The position numbers and the translations under genes are program-made. 53,784 nt of DNA from positions 1 to 53,784 of the forward strand of contig WGMU01000037.1 of assembly GCA_016124895.1 (NCBI GenBank), given 5' to 3'. Origin of the DNA: a bacterium (GTDB taxonomy: Bacteria; Planctomycetota; Planctomycetia; Planctomycetales; Planctomycetaceae). Under the pieces are notes generated by a model, which was not told the origin of the DNA, did not search any database, and saw only the letters and a program-made list of their open reading frames with translations. This document shows positions 1-8,495 of this stretch, piece after piece. Each line of letters opens with the position of its first letter. Positions within the stretch are counted from its first letter, which is position 1.

Positions 1-62
1 ATGAGTTCCCGTCGGCCGGCATCTTCTGCATCGGTCGCCATCGTCACTGACAGGTAGTCCTC

Positions 63-1457
63 ATGCTTTCCATTGGCGAATCAGCCGGCCGATTCGAGCG
101 TCGAGAGTTTCTCCGTATTGGTGGGCTTGGTCTGGGAGGCCTCTCGCTGGCTCAGTTGCTCGGGGCTCAGGCTCTGGCTGGAGGTGAGAATCCACTGCTT
201 AAGGGTCGCTCCGTCGTGTTCCTGTTCATGCACGGAGGCCCCAGTCAGATCGAGACGTTCGATCCAAAAATGGAAGCGCCGACGGAGATCCGCAGCGCGA
301 CCGGAGAAGTTTCGACGGCGCTGCCCGGTATCACGTTTGGCGGCACTCTGCCGAAACTCGCAAAGCTGGCCGATCAGTTTTCGATCGTGCGTTCATTTCA
401 GACCGGCGATGGGCAGCACAATATCAAGCCGATTGTCTGCAAGGATTCGTTCGACGCAAACATCGGCACGCTCTACTCACGCATCGTCGGTACAAACCGG
501 CTGGACAACGGAATGCCGACGAACGTCGCGCTGTTTCCGAAAGCCGTTGATCCGAGCACGATGCCGCGGATCAGCAACTTCGGAAAGTTTGAGTCGGTCG
601 GAAACTTCGGCAGCGTTTACGCGCCGTTTATTCCCGGAGCCGGTGGTGAGGCGCAGGAGAATCTCCGACTGAATCTGCCACTGGCGCGGCTCGACGATCG
701 CCGATCGCTGCTGCAGGGGCTCGATGTTGTGAAGGCGTCGCTGGATGCCGAGCCGCAACTGGCTGGAATCGACCGCGTACGCGAGCAGGCTTTCTCGACG
801 ATTCTGGGGGGCGTTGCGGACGCGTTCGATCTGTCAAAAGAAGATGCAGCGACGATCGCTCGGTATGACACCGCGCCGCTGATGCGACCTGAGGATATCA
901 GTCGCCACTGGAACAATTACGAGCGATACGTCGACAACGGCAAAGCGCTCGGCAAGCTGATGCTGCTGGCCCGGCGGCTGTGCGAGGCAGGCTGCGGCTT
1001 CGTGACGGTGACGACGAACTTCGTCTGGGATATGCACTCAGACGTGAATAACGCCGGCGTTGAAGAGGGGATGCGCTACATGGGGCTGCCGTTTGATCAT
1101 GCGGTCTCGGCGTTTCTGGAAGACGTTGCCGACCGCGGCCTGAGCGACCGCATCCTGCTGGTCTGCTGCGGAGAAATGGGCCGTACTCCGCGAATCAATG
1201 CCCGCGGCGGACGCGATCATTGGGGCAATCTTTCGCCGCTGCTGCTTGCCGGTGGCGGCATCCAGCCAGGTCAGGTGGTCGGCCAGTCGACACGCGACGC
1301 CGCCGAACCGCTGACCTCGCCGATCCGAATTCCCAATCTGATCGCGACGATCATGAGCACGTTGTTTGACGTCGGCGCGCTGCGACTCGCTCAAGGCGTA
1401 CCTCCGGAAATCGCGCGAGCCGCTGGCGACTGGGAACCAATTCCGGGGCTCGTGTAA
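63..1457 (+). CDS. DUF1501 family protein, Tat-exported
   Basis: A 464-residue protein of the DUF1501 family, which belongs to the alkaline phosphatase/sulfatase superfamily and is abundant in planctomycetes. The N-terminus has a twin-arginine signal (RREFLRIGG at about residues 13-21) followed by a Gly/Leu-rich hydrophobic stretch, so Tat export is likely. The body has the family landmarks FMHGGPSQIETFDPK near residue 55, WDMHSD near 324 and GRTPRIN...GRDHW near 375-388. The ATG is preceded by AGGTAG at a good distance. In other planctomycetes DUF1501 genes usually follow a DUF1549/DUF1553 cytochrome-like gene; the left edge of the window stops before any such partner can be confirmed. The substrate is unknown. 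The family assignment is firm, the function is not. Confidence 0.93.
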   Translation: MLSIGESAGRFERREFLRIGGLGLGGLSLAQLLGAQALAGGENPLLKGRSVVFLFMHGGPSQIETFDPKMEAPTEIRSATGEVSTALPGITFGGTLPKLAKLADQFSIVRSFQTGDGQHNIKPIVCKDSFDANIGTLYSRIVGTNRLDNGMPTNVALFPKAVDPSTMPRISNFGKFESVGNFGSVYAPFIPGAGGEAQENLRLNLPLARLDDRRSLLQGLDVVKASLDAEPQLAGIDRVREQAFSTILGGVADAFDLSKEDAATIARYDTAPLMRPEDISRHWNNYERYVDNGKALGKLMLLARRLCEAGCGFVTVTTNFVWDMHSDVNNAGVEEGMRYMGLPFDHAVSAFLEDVADRGLSDRILLVCCGEMGRTPRINARGGRDHWGNLSPLLLAGGGIQPGQVVGQSTRDAAEPLTSPIRIPNLIATIMSTLFDVGALRLAQGVPPEIARAAGDWEPIPGLV

Positions 1458-1559
1458 TCCGGACGTCGGGTGATCTGCCAGCAAGCGGGACGAGTTTGCA
1501 GTGTCCGATTTTTGATCCTGAATCCGCTGGCTTGATCTGCCACAGCACCCCGGAGCGAA

Positions 1560-3722
1560 TCAGCGGCGGCCGTGTTTCCTCTCCGAGTGGCTGCGGCTCG
1601 CCGTGCCGCTGGAGCGTCCACTGTTTCCCGACGTACTCCTGTCGGCGTTGCTGGAACCGCCGCTGCTCCGCCCACTGCTGGGCGCGCTGCCCACGCTCGG
1701 ACGATGTCCTGACGGCGCCCCAGGGCTGCTATGGCGTGAATCGCCAGTCCCAGGGGAACCGTGAGTGCTGCTGCGTGGCGGCAAATTTCGCAGTGACGGT
1801 GACGGGGCTCGGTCAGGTCTCTGGGTTGAACGAGCCTCGCTGGACGATGGCCGTCGCGAACCCGGCGGCGACGCCTGGCCAGCATGAGAACTGTTGCCCG
1901 ATTGTGACTGACCCCGCAACTGGTCAAACAGATGATGTCGCTGCTCAGTCCGATTACGGCTGTCGGAGCTGGAACCCTGATTGCGATTGACTCTGTGATC
2001 ACTGTTTCCAGTTGCCGGCTGCCCCGGAAATCCATTTGACGAGCGGTTCGACGCGTCCGGCCGCTGTTGTCCGCCAGATGGCTGGTTAGTTGACTTACCG
2101 AACCCACGGCCAAAGTTGCTGAAACCGCTGTCGGTGTTGCCCAACCTGTTGCCGGAGCTATTGGAACCGACCGAACTTCCTGCTCTGTTGCCTGATGAAC
2201 CGAAGCCACTGCGACCGACATCCTGCCGTCCATGTTCCGTCGTGCTGGTTCCGAATGAGTGCGTACTGTTGAACCCCCGCGGTGAATGGCCACGCATTCC
2301 CGGCGACAACTGCGGAAGTCGCAACTCCGACCGACCTCCCTGGCCAGTGTTGGATGCCTGCCGCCCCGGTGCATTTCCGTGTCCCGTTTCGGTTCGGACT
2401 CGTTCGTTGTGCAGGCTTGAGAGGTCCTGATTCCATTGAGCCATGCGGTTCCGGGCAGCTTCATCGACTCGCTGAAAGCGGTGGCCCTGATTACCTCCAT
2501 TGGAAACGACTTGAGACAGTGGCTGTCCCAGCACGGCCTGATTCACCCAGCTTTGACTGTGATGCTGCCGGGCAAAGGCATCCTGATCGCGGGCGGTGTG
2601 TCGCGGACGGCTGTCGGGATGCGAATTGAACCATGTCGTCCAACCGGCCAGTCGAGTCGTATAGCCACTGCCGTATGCCCAGCGGTTGTAGGTCAGTAAA
2701 GGATCATAACGACGATCGCGGCTGCTCGTCTGGTACCAGGGAATTGCGGATCCGTAACCGTACCAGTCTCCGTACAGATAGAAGCCGGTTCGCGAATCTA
2801 CAAACAGGTGCAGCAGCAGCGAGCTGGGATTCAGGACGTAGCTGGGACGGTAACTGTACGAGCCGTAGCGGCGGAATCTCAGTGACGCAAAAATGGCTCC
2901 GCGCTGCGAGAGTTGATAATCCCAGTACCCGTTGCAGTAGACATATCCCAACGGCGTTGGATAGTAACTCGCCGGAGTCCACACCCAGTTTGTCTGAAAT
3001 GGGCTCCAGTAGCCGGGACGCCAGCGATACGTGGCGCCGTCGTATTCCCAGCAGCCGGGAACCCAGAAGAAGTTATCTCCCGGCGCGGGTGAAGTCGGTC
3101 CGAGTTCGAGGCTTTCCGGTGGTTGCGGCAGGTACGAAACCGACTGCTGATCGGCGTCGACCCAGAACCCCGAGAACCACTGCCAGGCACTGCCCTGCTG
3201 AGCCCAGTAGCCGGGAACCCAACGACGTCCCGGAGGCACATCACGCCACAGGCCGCTGATCCAGAGGAAATCGTCATCCGCGTCGTTCCATGCCCAGTAA
3301 CCGGGAATCCAGATGATGTTCGAGCCTTCCGGCTGCTGGTCCGGCGCGACTTCATTGATCGGTTCCGGCGGCTGGCGATTCACCAGTGGCCCCGGTACGG
3401 GGTCATAAGTCACCGTCCGAGCAAACGCCTCATGCAAAGGGCCGCGCAAAGTGACATCCACATCCGCATCTGAAGCCGCTGTTGGCTCCGGAAGCGGAAC
3501 CACCGGAGTGAATGTGGAAGGGCTCGCGGGCGACGGAGAGGCCGCGGGCGGTGCAGTGTCAGACGGAACAGCCAGCGGCGGAGGCGGTGCGATTTCCTGA
3601 GCAGGTAATGAGGTTACTGTCACGCTGACGATCATTCCGGCGACTCCCGCTAAAAGTGCGAGCCGCGATGCGGATGGAAACGACGTCGGCTGATTTAATC
3701 GAAGTCGGTGGATGTCGGACAT
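1560..3722 (-). CDS. YXWGXW-repeat secreted protein with disordered tail
   Basis: A 720-residue exported protein. The start at 3722 is preferred over an upstream in-frame codon at 3758 because GAAAGG lies just 5' of it. A signal peptide occupies about residues 1-42 (hydrophobic core LALLAGVAGMIVSVTVTSLPAQ). A Pro/Ala linker follows, then about 200 residues of aromatic repeats such as WIPGYWAW, WVPGYWAQQG, FFWVPGCWEYDG and WRPGYWSPF, the hallmark of YXWGXW-repeat proteins. From about residue 400 to the end the chain is low-complexity, rich in Ser, Gly, Asn, Arg and His, and surely disordered. The role of this family is not established; a periplasmic or cell-surface location is inferred. Several long open frames on the opposite strand are products of the biased composition. 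Confidence 0.85.
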   Translation of the reverse strand: MSDIHRLRLNQPTSFPSASRLALLAGVAGMIVSVTVTSLPAQEIAPPPPLAVPSDTAPPAASPSPASPSTFTPVVPLPEPTAASDADVDVTLRGPLHEAFARTVTYDPVPGPLVNRQPPEPINEVAPDQQPEGSNIIWIPGYWAWNDADDDFLWISGLWRDVPPGRRWVPGYWAQQGSAWQWFSGFWVDADQQSVSYLPQPPESLELGPTSPAPGDNFFWVPGCWEYDGATYRWRPGYWSPFQTNWVWTPASYYPTPLGYVYCNGYWDYQLSQRGAIFASLRFRRYGSYSYRPSYVLNPSSLLLHLFVDSRTGFYLYGDWYGYGSAIPWYQTSSRDRRYDPLLTYNRWAYGSGYTTRLAGWTTWFNSHPDSRPRHTARDQDAFARQHHSQSWVNQAVLGQPLSQVVSNGGNQGHRFQRVDEAARNRMAQWNQDLSSLHNERVRTETGHGNAPGRQASNTGQGGRSELRLPQLSPGMRGHSPRGFNSTHSFGTSTTEHGRQDVGRSGFGSSGNRAGSSVGSNSSGNRLGNTDSGFSNFGRGFGKSTNQPSGGQQRPDASNRSSNGFPGQPATGNSDHRVNRNQGSSSDSRNRTEQRHHLFDQLRGQSQSGNSSHAGQASPPGSRRPSSSEARSTQRPDRAPSPSLRNLPPRSSTHGSPGTGDSRHSSPGAPSGHRPSVGSAPSSGRSSGGSSNADRSTSGNSGRSSGTASRSHSERKHGRR

Positions 3723-4141
3723 GGTGCGAGCCTTTCGCAGAGGCGGGCCGCCAGGCACTGCTGACCGCAGGCTCGGCTGGTCCCGGATTCAGTCTCTTCG
3801 GACGCAATTCATGTTCCGGAACAATCCACGCGCAGTGCTCCTGGTACCGTTCGCCAGGGGATTTGCAGCGTTCCGCGGAGTCGCGTCGGCAGAGAGTGCT
3901 TCCTGACATCAGAAACACGCAGATCTCGACAATCGCTGGCCACAGACCTCATTTGCTGGATTTTCGAATGCGGGCAATTCGCGCGAATTTCGACGCGTCC
4001 GTCTCATCACGATTTGATGGCACTGACATCAGGCTGATGACGTTCCGACAGGCATATGACAGTCGACTCGGAGATCGGGCGGCATTGAAGCGGTCTACCG
4101 TGCGTCAGACAGGCTGCCAGCCAATCTCAGTCAACCGGCTC
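3723..4141. other. Intergenic region upstream of the YXWGXW gene
   Basis: This 419-base stretch separates the start of the YXWGXW gene from the stop of the UspA gene, both on the minus strand. It should carry the YXWGXW promoter, but I cannot pick convincing -35/-10 boxes. The reading frames that cross it have no recognisable domain or ribosome binding site. Confidence 0.4.
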
Positions 4142-5083
4142 TCAGCCATAAGCAGCATTACGGTGTGCGGTCTGGTCGGGACATTGGGATATGTCCGGCT
4201 CTGACTGCCGGTTGATTCCCGGCTCGAATGAATAGACGGCCAGGACCGGGCACGCAGCGTCGTGAATGACGTTTTCCGTCGTGCAGCCAGAGAGGATGTC
4301 TTTCCAGCAGGTGTGCCCCTGCGTCGTCATTGCAATCAGGTCGGCGGACTTCTGGTCGGCAACATCAAGGATATCACCGACGATGTCTTCACCACGTGCC
4401 AGCCACTGCCAGTTCCAGCCTTCGTCCTGCGGATACGAGAGATTCAGATTCACCATCGGCCGCGGCCCGACGTGCATGACCGTCAGTTCGGGTGACGCGC
4501 CGTCCGTCGCCAGTGCTCGCAGCAGCTCTGCTGTCAGATTCAATGCTGTCTGTGGCGAAGGCACACTGTCGATTGGAATGACGACTCGCTGCAGTGACGT
4601 ACTGCCATCGGCAGCGTTGACAAAGCCGGTGCAGTTCGTCGGAACAAACAAAGTGGCCGCGTGAGACCGCAGCGCAACACGCGTGGCGATCTCGGGATGA
4701 AACCAGCGATCAACCCTGTGCCGCTGGTGAGTCGACAGGACAATCAGATCCTCGGTGTGCCTGGCCAGGTAATGAAGAATTCCCATCTCCGGGTCGGCAT
4801 CGCTGAGGCATATCTTGCGAATGGTGATCCCCAGCGCGGCGACATCCTGCTGCGACGCCCCGGCTGGTAGAACACCCCAGTTAATCAGCGTGTTCCGGAC
4901 CGATGGGAAACGCTCCAGGTCGCAAGGGTTGGGGTGCGATTCAATATGCAGGATGTCAAGTTCCGCTCGCGCAGCGACCGCCAGTTTCAATGCGTGTGCA
5001 AACGCGCCGCGGCTGTCAGGAGACAGATCGGTTGGATGCAGAATGTGTTTGAGATGCGAAAAGCGACGGTTTGTGGGATTCAT
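4142..5083 (-). CDS. Universal stress protein, two tandem UspA domains
   Basis: A 313-residue cytoplasmic protein made of two UspA domains, about residues 8-155 and 168-292. The first opens with HILHPTDLSPDSRGAFAHAL and the second with RVVIPIDSVPSP; the two ends read LIVLSTHQRHRV and LIAMTTQGHTCW. The nucleotide-binding signature G-2x-G-9x-G(S/T) is not intact in either half, so ATP binding is doubtful. The start at 5083 has AGGGAG eight bases upstream; an in-frame codon at 5131 has none. The gene is divergent from a small membrane ORF at 5339. A second, single-domain UspA with an intact motif lies at 35223. Confidence 0.88.
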   Translation of the reverse strand: MNPTNRRFSHLKHILHPTDLSPDSRGAFAHALKLAVAARAELDILHIESHPNPCDLERFPSVRNTLINWGVLPAGASQQDVAALGITIRKICLSDADPEMGILHYLARHTEDLIVLSTHQRHRVDRWFHPEIATRVALRSHAATLFVPTNCTGFVNAADGSTSLQRVVIPIDSVPSPQTALNLTAELLRALATDGASPELTVMHVGPRPMVNLNLSYPQDEGWNWQWLARGEDIVGDILDVADQKSADLIAMTTQGHTCWKDILSGCTTENVIHDAACPVLAVYSFEPGINRQSEPDISQCPDQTAHRNAAYG

Positions 5084-5282
5084 GATCGTTCTCCCTGTCT
5101 TGTCATCCGGATCCGATTGCTGCTGTCGCAACGTTCCACGTTACTCATCCGGGCGGACCGGACCTTGCGATCCATTTTCTATTTGCAATCCGCACACGTC
5201 AGTTGAGAATCCAGATGGATGTAACAGCGTAACCAGAACGGCAACTGTTGAGGTTTGGCAATTCCCATGCCGGGCCTGCGGC

Positions 5283-5298
5283 TGGCACACGGCTCGCA
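5283..5298 (+). promoter_or_regulatory. Sigma-54 (-24/-12) promoter
   Basis: The sequence TGGCACACGGCTCGCA matches the sigma-54 consensus TGGCAC-N5-TTGCA at every defined position except one T, with the invariant GG and GC exactly ten bases apart. Transcription would start near 5309, leaving a leader of about 30 bases with a strong Shine-Dalgarno before the ATG at 5339. An NtrC-type activator is encoded at 10335. Two near-identical direct copies, TTGCGATCC (5165) and TTGCAATCC (5183), lie upstream at a distance where an enhancer-binding protein could sit, but this is only suggestive. Confidence 0.6.
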
Positions 5299-5338
5299 TG
5301 GTTAACGGACCCGACCTGGAAAGATCGGAGGGAGAACC

Positions 5339-5434
5339 ATGACTGCGATCCATCATCACCAACCGGTCGAGTACCTGCTTGCGGCGATTGTGTTCATTCT
5401 GGCTCTGTTGCTGTCAGTGACGATGGCTCTTTGA
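5339..5434 (+). CDS. 31-residue single-span membrane micropeptide
   Basis: A very short reading frame: MTAIHHHQPVEY, then a continuous hydrophobic helix of about 19 residues (LLAAIVFILALLLSVTMAL), ending at a TGA. Three features argue that it is real. CGGAGGGAG is an almost perfect ribosome binding site seven bases before the ATG. A good sigma-54 promoter lies 41 bases upstream. The product is a clean transmembrane helix with a His-rich cytoplasmic or periplasmic head. I do not recognise a family. It is divergent from the tandem UspA gene and convergent with the Na/Pi symporter gene. It could instead be a leader peptide or part of a small RNA. Confidence 0.55.
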   Translation: MTAIHHHQPVEYLLAAIVFILALLLSVTMAL

Positions 5435-5549
5435 CGGTCAGCGTTGCGCTGAAGCCGCGCGGAACTGGACCGGCAACCGGCTGAACCGCACAGTACGTGC
5501 GCGACTGCGACACAGGGAAAGACTGAGAGCGCGTGTGGCCCGTGGGAGG

Positions 5550-7292
5550 TCAGGAGTCCTCAGACGGCGCAATCGACATCGTGGCTGAAGGGGCGGATGC
5601 TGAGGTTTGGGGCAGGCCGGAGTTCGGGGGGACGGCAGCGCTCGGCTCCTCAGGGGTAGAGGCCGCGATCCGGGCAACGCGTTTCGCGAAGTAGTACATC
5701 CGCTTGAGATACTCCATGATCTCGGATTCCAGCCGATAGGCGATCAGCCGGTTTGGAGCGGTTGCCGCCAGACGCCGCGAGAGGTGCTCTTCCGCGGTGG
5801 CGACCAGCCGGTTCACGTCCGATTTAGCGGCAGTGACCTGCCGCGCCAGTTCGAGATCCTCGTCGACCAGCGCGCGAATCGAATGTTCAACCGCCCAGCA
5901 GACTTCGTGATGGATCGCCGTCAGGAGTTCTTCCGTCGCGGGGCTGATCATCAAACCCGCCTCGCGCCGCTGGCGGCCAACGACGACGAGGTCTGTTTCG
6001 ATCAGGTCACCGATGTTTTCGAAATAGTTGGCGACCAGCAGGTAGCCATGAATCTGCTGCGTCTGTGTATCCGGCAGCGCCTGCGTCGACAGTCGACCGA
6101 GATAAGTCACGATCGCACCATGCAGTGAATCGACGTCGTCGTCCATGGCTTTGAGTCGATCGAGTGCCTCGGCGTCGCCGTGCAGAACAGTCGCCAGACC
6201 ATTGCGCGCCATATTCAGCGCAGCGACTCCCAGGCGTCCAAGTTCCAGCCGCACGGAATTGATGGCCAGGCTCGGCGTCTGCAGCAGGATCTCGTCCAGA
6301 TACTTAGGCCGGGCCGTTTCCGAGGGAATCTCCGGACGATCGGGGACAAGCCAGGTGACGAAACGGGCCAGTGGAATCGTCAGCCAGATAAAGATCATCG
6401 TGTTGCTGACATTAAACAGCGTGTGCGCATTGGCAATCTGCCGGGAGATGTCGGACGAAAGCTGCCGCACGCACCAATCCAGTTCGTCTACGAAACTGAT
6501 CCACAGCAGCACTCCCAGAACTTTAAACGTGACATGCACAAACGCGGCTCGAACGGCATCCCGGGACTTGCCGATCGATGCGAGTACGGCTGTGATGCAC
6601 GTTCCGATGTTGGCTCCAAAGACCAGCGGAATGGCCTGATGCAGCGTGACCAGCCCCTGATTCGCCAGCACAATCAGCAGCACAGTCGTTGCCGAAGAAC
6701 TCTGAATCACTGCCGTAAACGCCGCCGCCAGCAGGACGCCCAGGATGCGGTTGTCGAGCCGCTGCACCGCCTCGATAAACGGCGGAAAGTGGCGTAGCGG
6801 CTCCGTCGCGTCGCTCATCACGTTCATGCCGAAGAACAGCAGGCCCAGTCCGAACACCATCGTCCCATACTGACGGAGCGGTTCCCGTCTGATCAGAAAC
6901 TGCCAGGCGAAGCCGAGCGCGACGAGCGCCAGGGCCGACTTCGTCACGTTGAACGCGACGATCTGCGCGGTGATCGTTGTCCCGATTTCGGCGCCCATGA
7001 TGACGCCCATTGACTGCGTCAGGGTCATCAGTCCGGCGGAGACAAAACCGACAACCAGAACAGTCGTCAGCGACGACGACTGAACGATCGATGTCACGAC
7101 CGCTCCGGCCAGCACGCCGGTCACTCGATTCGTCGTCAGCTTTTCGAGCAGCGATCGCATCCGCTCGCCGGTGACGACCTTCAGCGTCCCGGTCATCTGC
7201 TCCATGCCGAACAGAAACAGGGCCAGTCCGCCGAGCAGCGTCATCACCATCGCTGGCGACAGACCGACCGCCTCCGCCGCAAGTAGCACCAT
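5550..7292 (-). CDS. Na/Pi cotransporter family protein with PhoU-like domain
   Basis: A 580-residue integral membrane protein of the Na+/phosphate cotransporter (NptA/YjbB) family. Two inverted transport repeats carry the signature QSSS motifs (VQSSSLTTVLVVG near residue 70, IQSSSATTVLLIV near 195) and the paired GAEIGTTITA and GANIGTCITA segments. About residues 335-545 form a soluble PhoU-like helical domain that probably tunes activity. The C-terminal 35 residues are Pro/Ser/Ala-rich. GAGGA precedes the ATG. The gene follows PPK2 by 130 bases on the same strand, so phosphate movement and polyphosphate metabolism are probably co-transcribed. Confidence 0.92.
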   Translation of the reverse strand: MVLLAAEAVGLSPAMVMTLLGGLALFLFGMEQMTGTLKVVTGERMRSLLEKLTTNRVTGVLAGAVVTSIVQSSSLTTVLVVGFVSAGLMTLTQSMGVIMGAEIGTTITAQIVAFNVTKSALALVALGFAWQFLIRREPLRQYGTMVFGLGLLFFGMNVMSDATEPLRHFPPFIEAVQRLDNRILGVLLAAAFTAVIQSSSATTVLLIVLANQGLVTLHQAIPLVFGANIGTCITAVLASIGKSRDAVRAAFVHVTFKVLGVLLWISFVDELDWCVRQLSSDISRQIANAHTLFNVSNTMIFIWLTIPLARFVTWLVPDRPEIPSETARPKYLDEILLQTPSLAINSVRLELGRLGVAALNMARNGLATVLHGDAEALDRLKAMDDDVDSLHGAIVTYLGRLSTQALPDTQTQQIHGYLLVANYFENIGDLIETDLVVVGRQRREAGLMISPATEELLTAIHHEVCWAVEHSIRALVDEDLELARQVTAAKSDVNRLVATAEEHLSRRLAATAPNRLIAYRLESEIMEYLKRMYYFAKRVARIAASTPEEPSAAVPPNSGLPQTSASAPSATMSIAPSEDS

Positions 7293-7422
7293 CAGTCATC
7301 CTCTTCCAGAGTCGCCCGGAATCTAATGGCTGCTTAACAGTTCGAGAACGCCGTTACGTGACGCCAACGCGGCTTCGCGTTGCGGTCAGCGCCGATGTCG
7401 ACCTGCTGCGAAGCAGTCAGCG

Positions 7423-8307
7423 TCAGTAAACCGCGGGAACGAATCGTTGCTGGTCTTTGGGCGGGCGTTTGTAGCCGTTGCGATTCTGCCGCGGTGGAAG
7501 TTCCGCGACGGGCGGCAGAATCTCGGAATACGACATCTGACTGAGCAGATGGTGAATACAGTTCAGCCGCGCGCGGCGTTTGTCGTTGGCGTCGACGACA
7601 AACCACGGTGAATCGTCCGTGTCCGTATGCTCGAACATGACGTCCTTCGCTTTCGAGAAGTCCGTGAAGTGCGCGCGAGCTTCGAGGTCCATCGGACTGA
7701 GCTTCCAGCGGCGCAACGGGTCAGCGATGCGACGTTTGAAACGATGCTCCTGCTCTTTCGCGCTGACCGAAAACCAGTATTTGATCAGCTTGATGCCTGA
7801 CGCGATCAGCAAACGCTCGAAGTTGGGACACGTCACCAGAAACTGCTGATATTCAGCGTCGGAACAGAACCCCATGACGTGTTCGACGCCGGCCCGGTTG
7901 TACCAGCTTCGGTCGAACAGAACGATTTCACCCGCGGTCGGAAGCTGTTCGACATAGCGTTGAAAGTACCACTGGTGCTGTTCACGCTCGGTCGGTTTGC
8001 CCAGAGCGACGATGCGGCAGAACCGCGGATTGAGATGCTGCGAGATGCGCTGGATCGTGCCGCCTTTGCCCGCCGCGTCGCGCCCTTCAAAAATCACGCA
8101 AACCTTCTCCTGTTTGCGTTTCACCGATTCGAGCAGCTTGACCAGCTCAACCTGCAGCCGTTTCAGCTCCCGGTCATAGTCTTTGCGACTGAGCAAGGGA
8201 TCACGGTTTTCTTCTGACGCGTCCAATTCTGTGGCGGCAACTGTCTCCTCGACATGTTGAGAGTCAGACGGCTTCGAGCGTTTCTTTAACGATTTCTTTT
8301 TCGACAT
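7423..8307 (-). CDS. ppk2: Polyphosphate kinase 2 (PPK2)
   Basis: A 294-residue PPK2-family enzyme that moves phosphate between polyphosphate and nucleoside di- or monophosphates. The Walker A motif is GRDAAGKGG (residues 75-83) and the Walker B/lid region is LFDRSWYNRAGVEHVMGF from about residue 130. KPTEREQHQWYFQRY and the C-terminal VDANDKRRARLN block are also typical. Residues 1-40 are a Lys/Ser/Glu-rich tail outside the catalytic fold. I chose the ATG at 8307 because the family homology begins soon after it; the in-frame extension to 8463 would overlap the divergent kinase-gene promoter. Which class (ADP- or AMP-preferring) cannot be decided by eye. Confidence 0.93.
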   Translation of the reverse strand: MSKKKSLKKRSKPSDSQHVEETVAATELDASEENRDPLLSRKDYDRELKRLQVELVKLLESVKRKQEKVCVIFEGRDAAGKGGTIQRISQHLNPRFCRIVALGKPTEREQHQWYFQRYVEQLPTAGEIVLFDRSWYNRAGVEHVMGFCSDAEYQQFLVTCPNFERLLIASGIKLIKYWFSVSAKEQEHRFKRRIADPLRRWKLSPMDLEARAHFTDFSKAKDVMFEHTDTDDSPWFVVDANDKRRARLNCIHHLLSQMSYSEILPPVAELPPRQNRNGYKRPPKDQQRFVPAVY

Positions 8308-8495
8308 TCCGCAGTGCCCCGAATCGAAGCGAACCAGCCGTGAAGGAACGACAGAGTCCAATGAGTCAGAAGTCGGCGATCGTTTGTCGCAACCGGCCGG
8401 TCTCGCAACCATTGCCACGACTTTGATTATCCTGACGTTGATCAGTGCTTCGCCGTCCGTCAAGCAGAGTGCGATAAAGGGGAGTGGCTGCTGAA

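Noticed and set aside
1-57. An 18-codon frame at the left edge (ATG to TAG)
   Set aside because: Too short to judge; it could equally be the 3' end of an upstream gene, and all three plus-strand frames are ambiguous here.
1391-2500. Long minus-strand reading frame overlapping the DUF1501 end and the YXWGXW gene
   Set aside because: It is an antisense or shifted frame over the low-complexity tail; no ribosome binding site or domain, and the YXWGXW frame has the signal peptide and repeats.
7399-7412. Small hairpin CTGCTGCGAAGCAG after ppk2 as a terminator
   Set aside because: The stem is only about five base pairs and no T tract follows on the gene strand.
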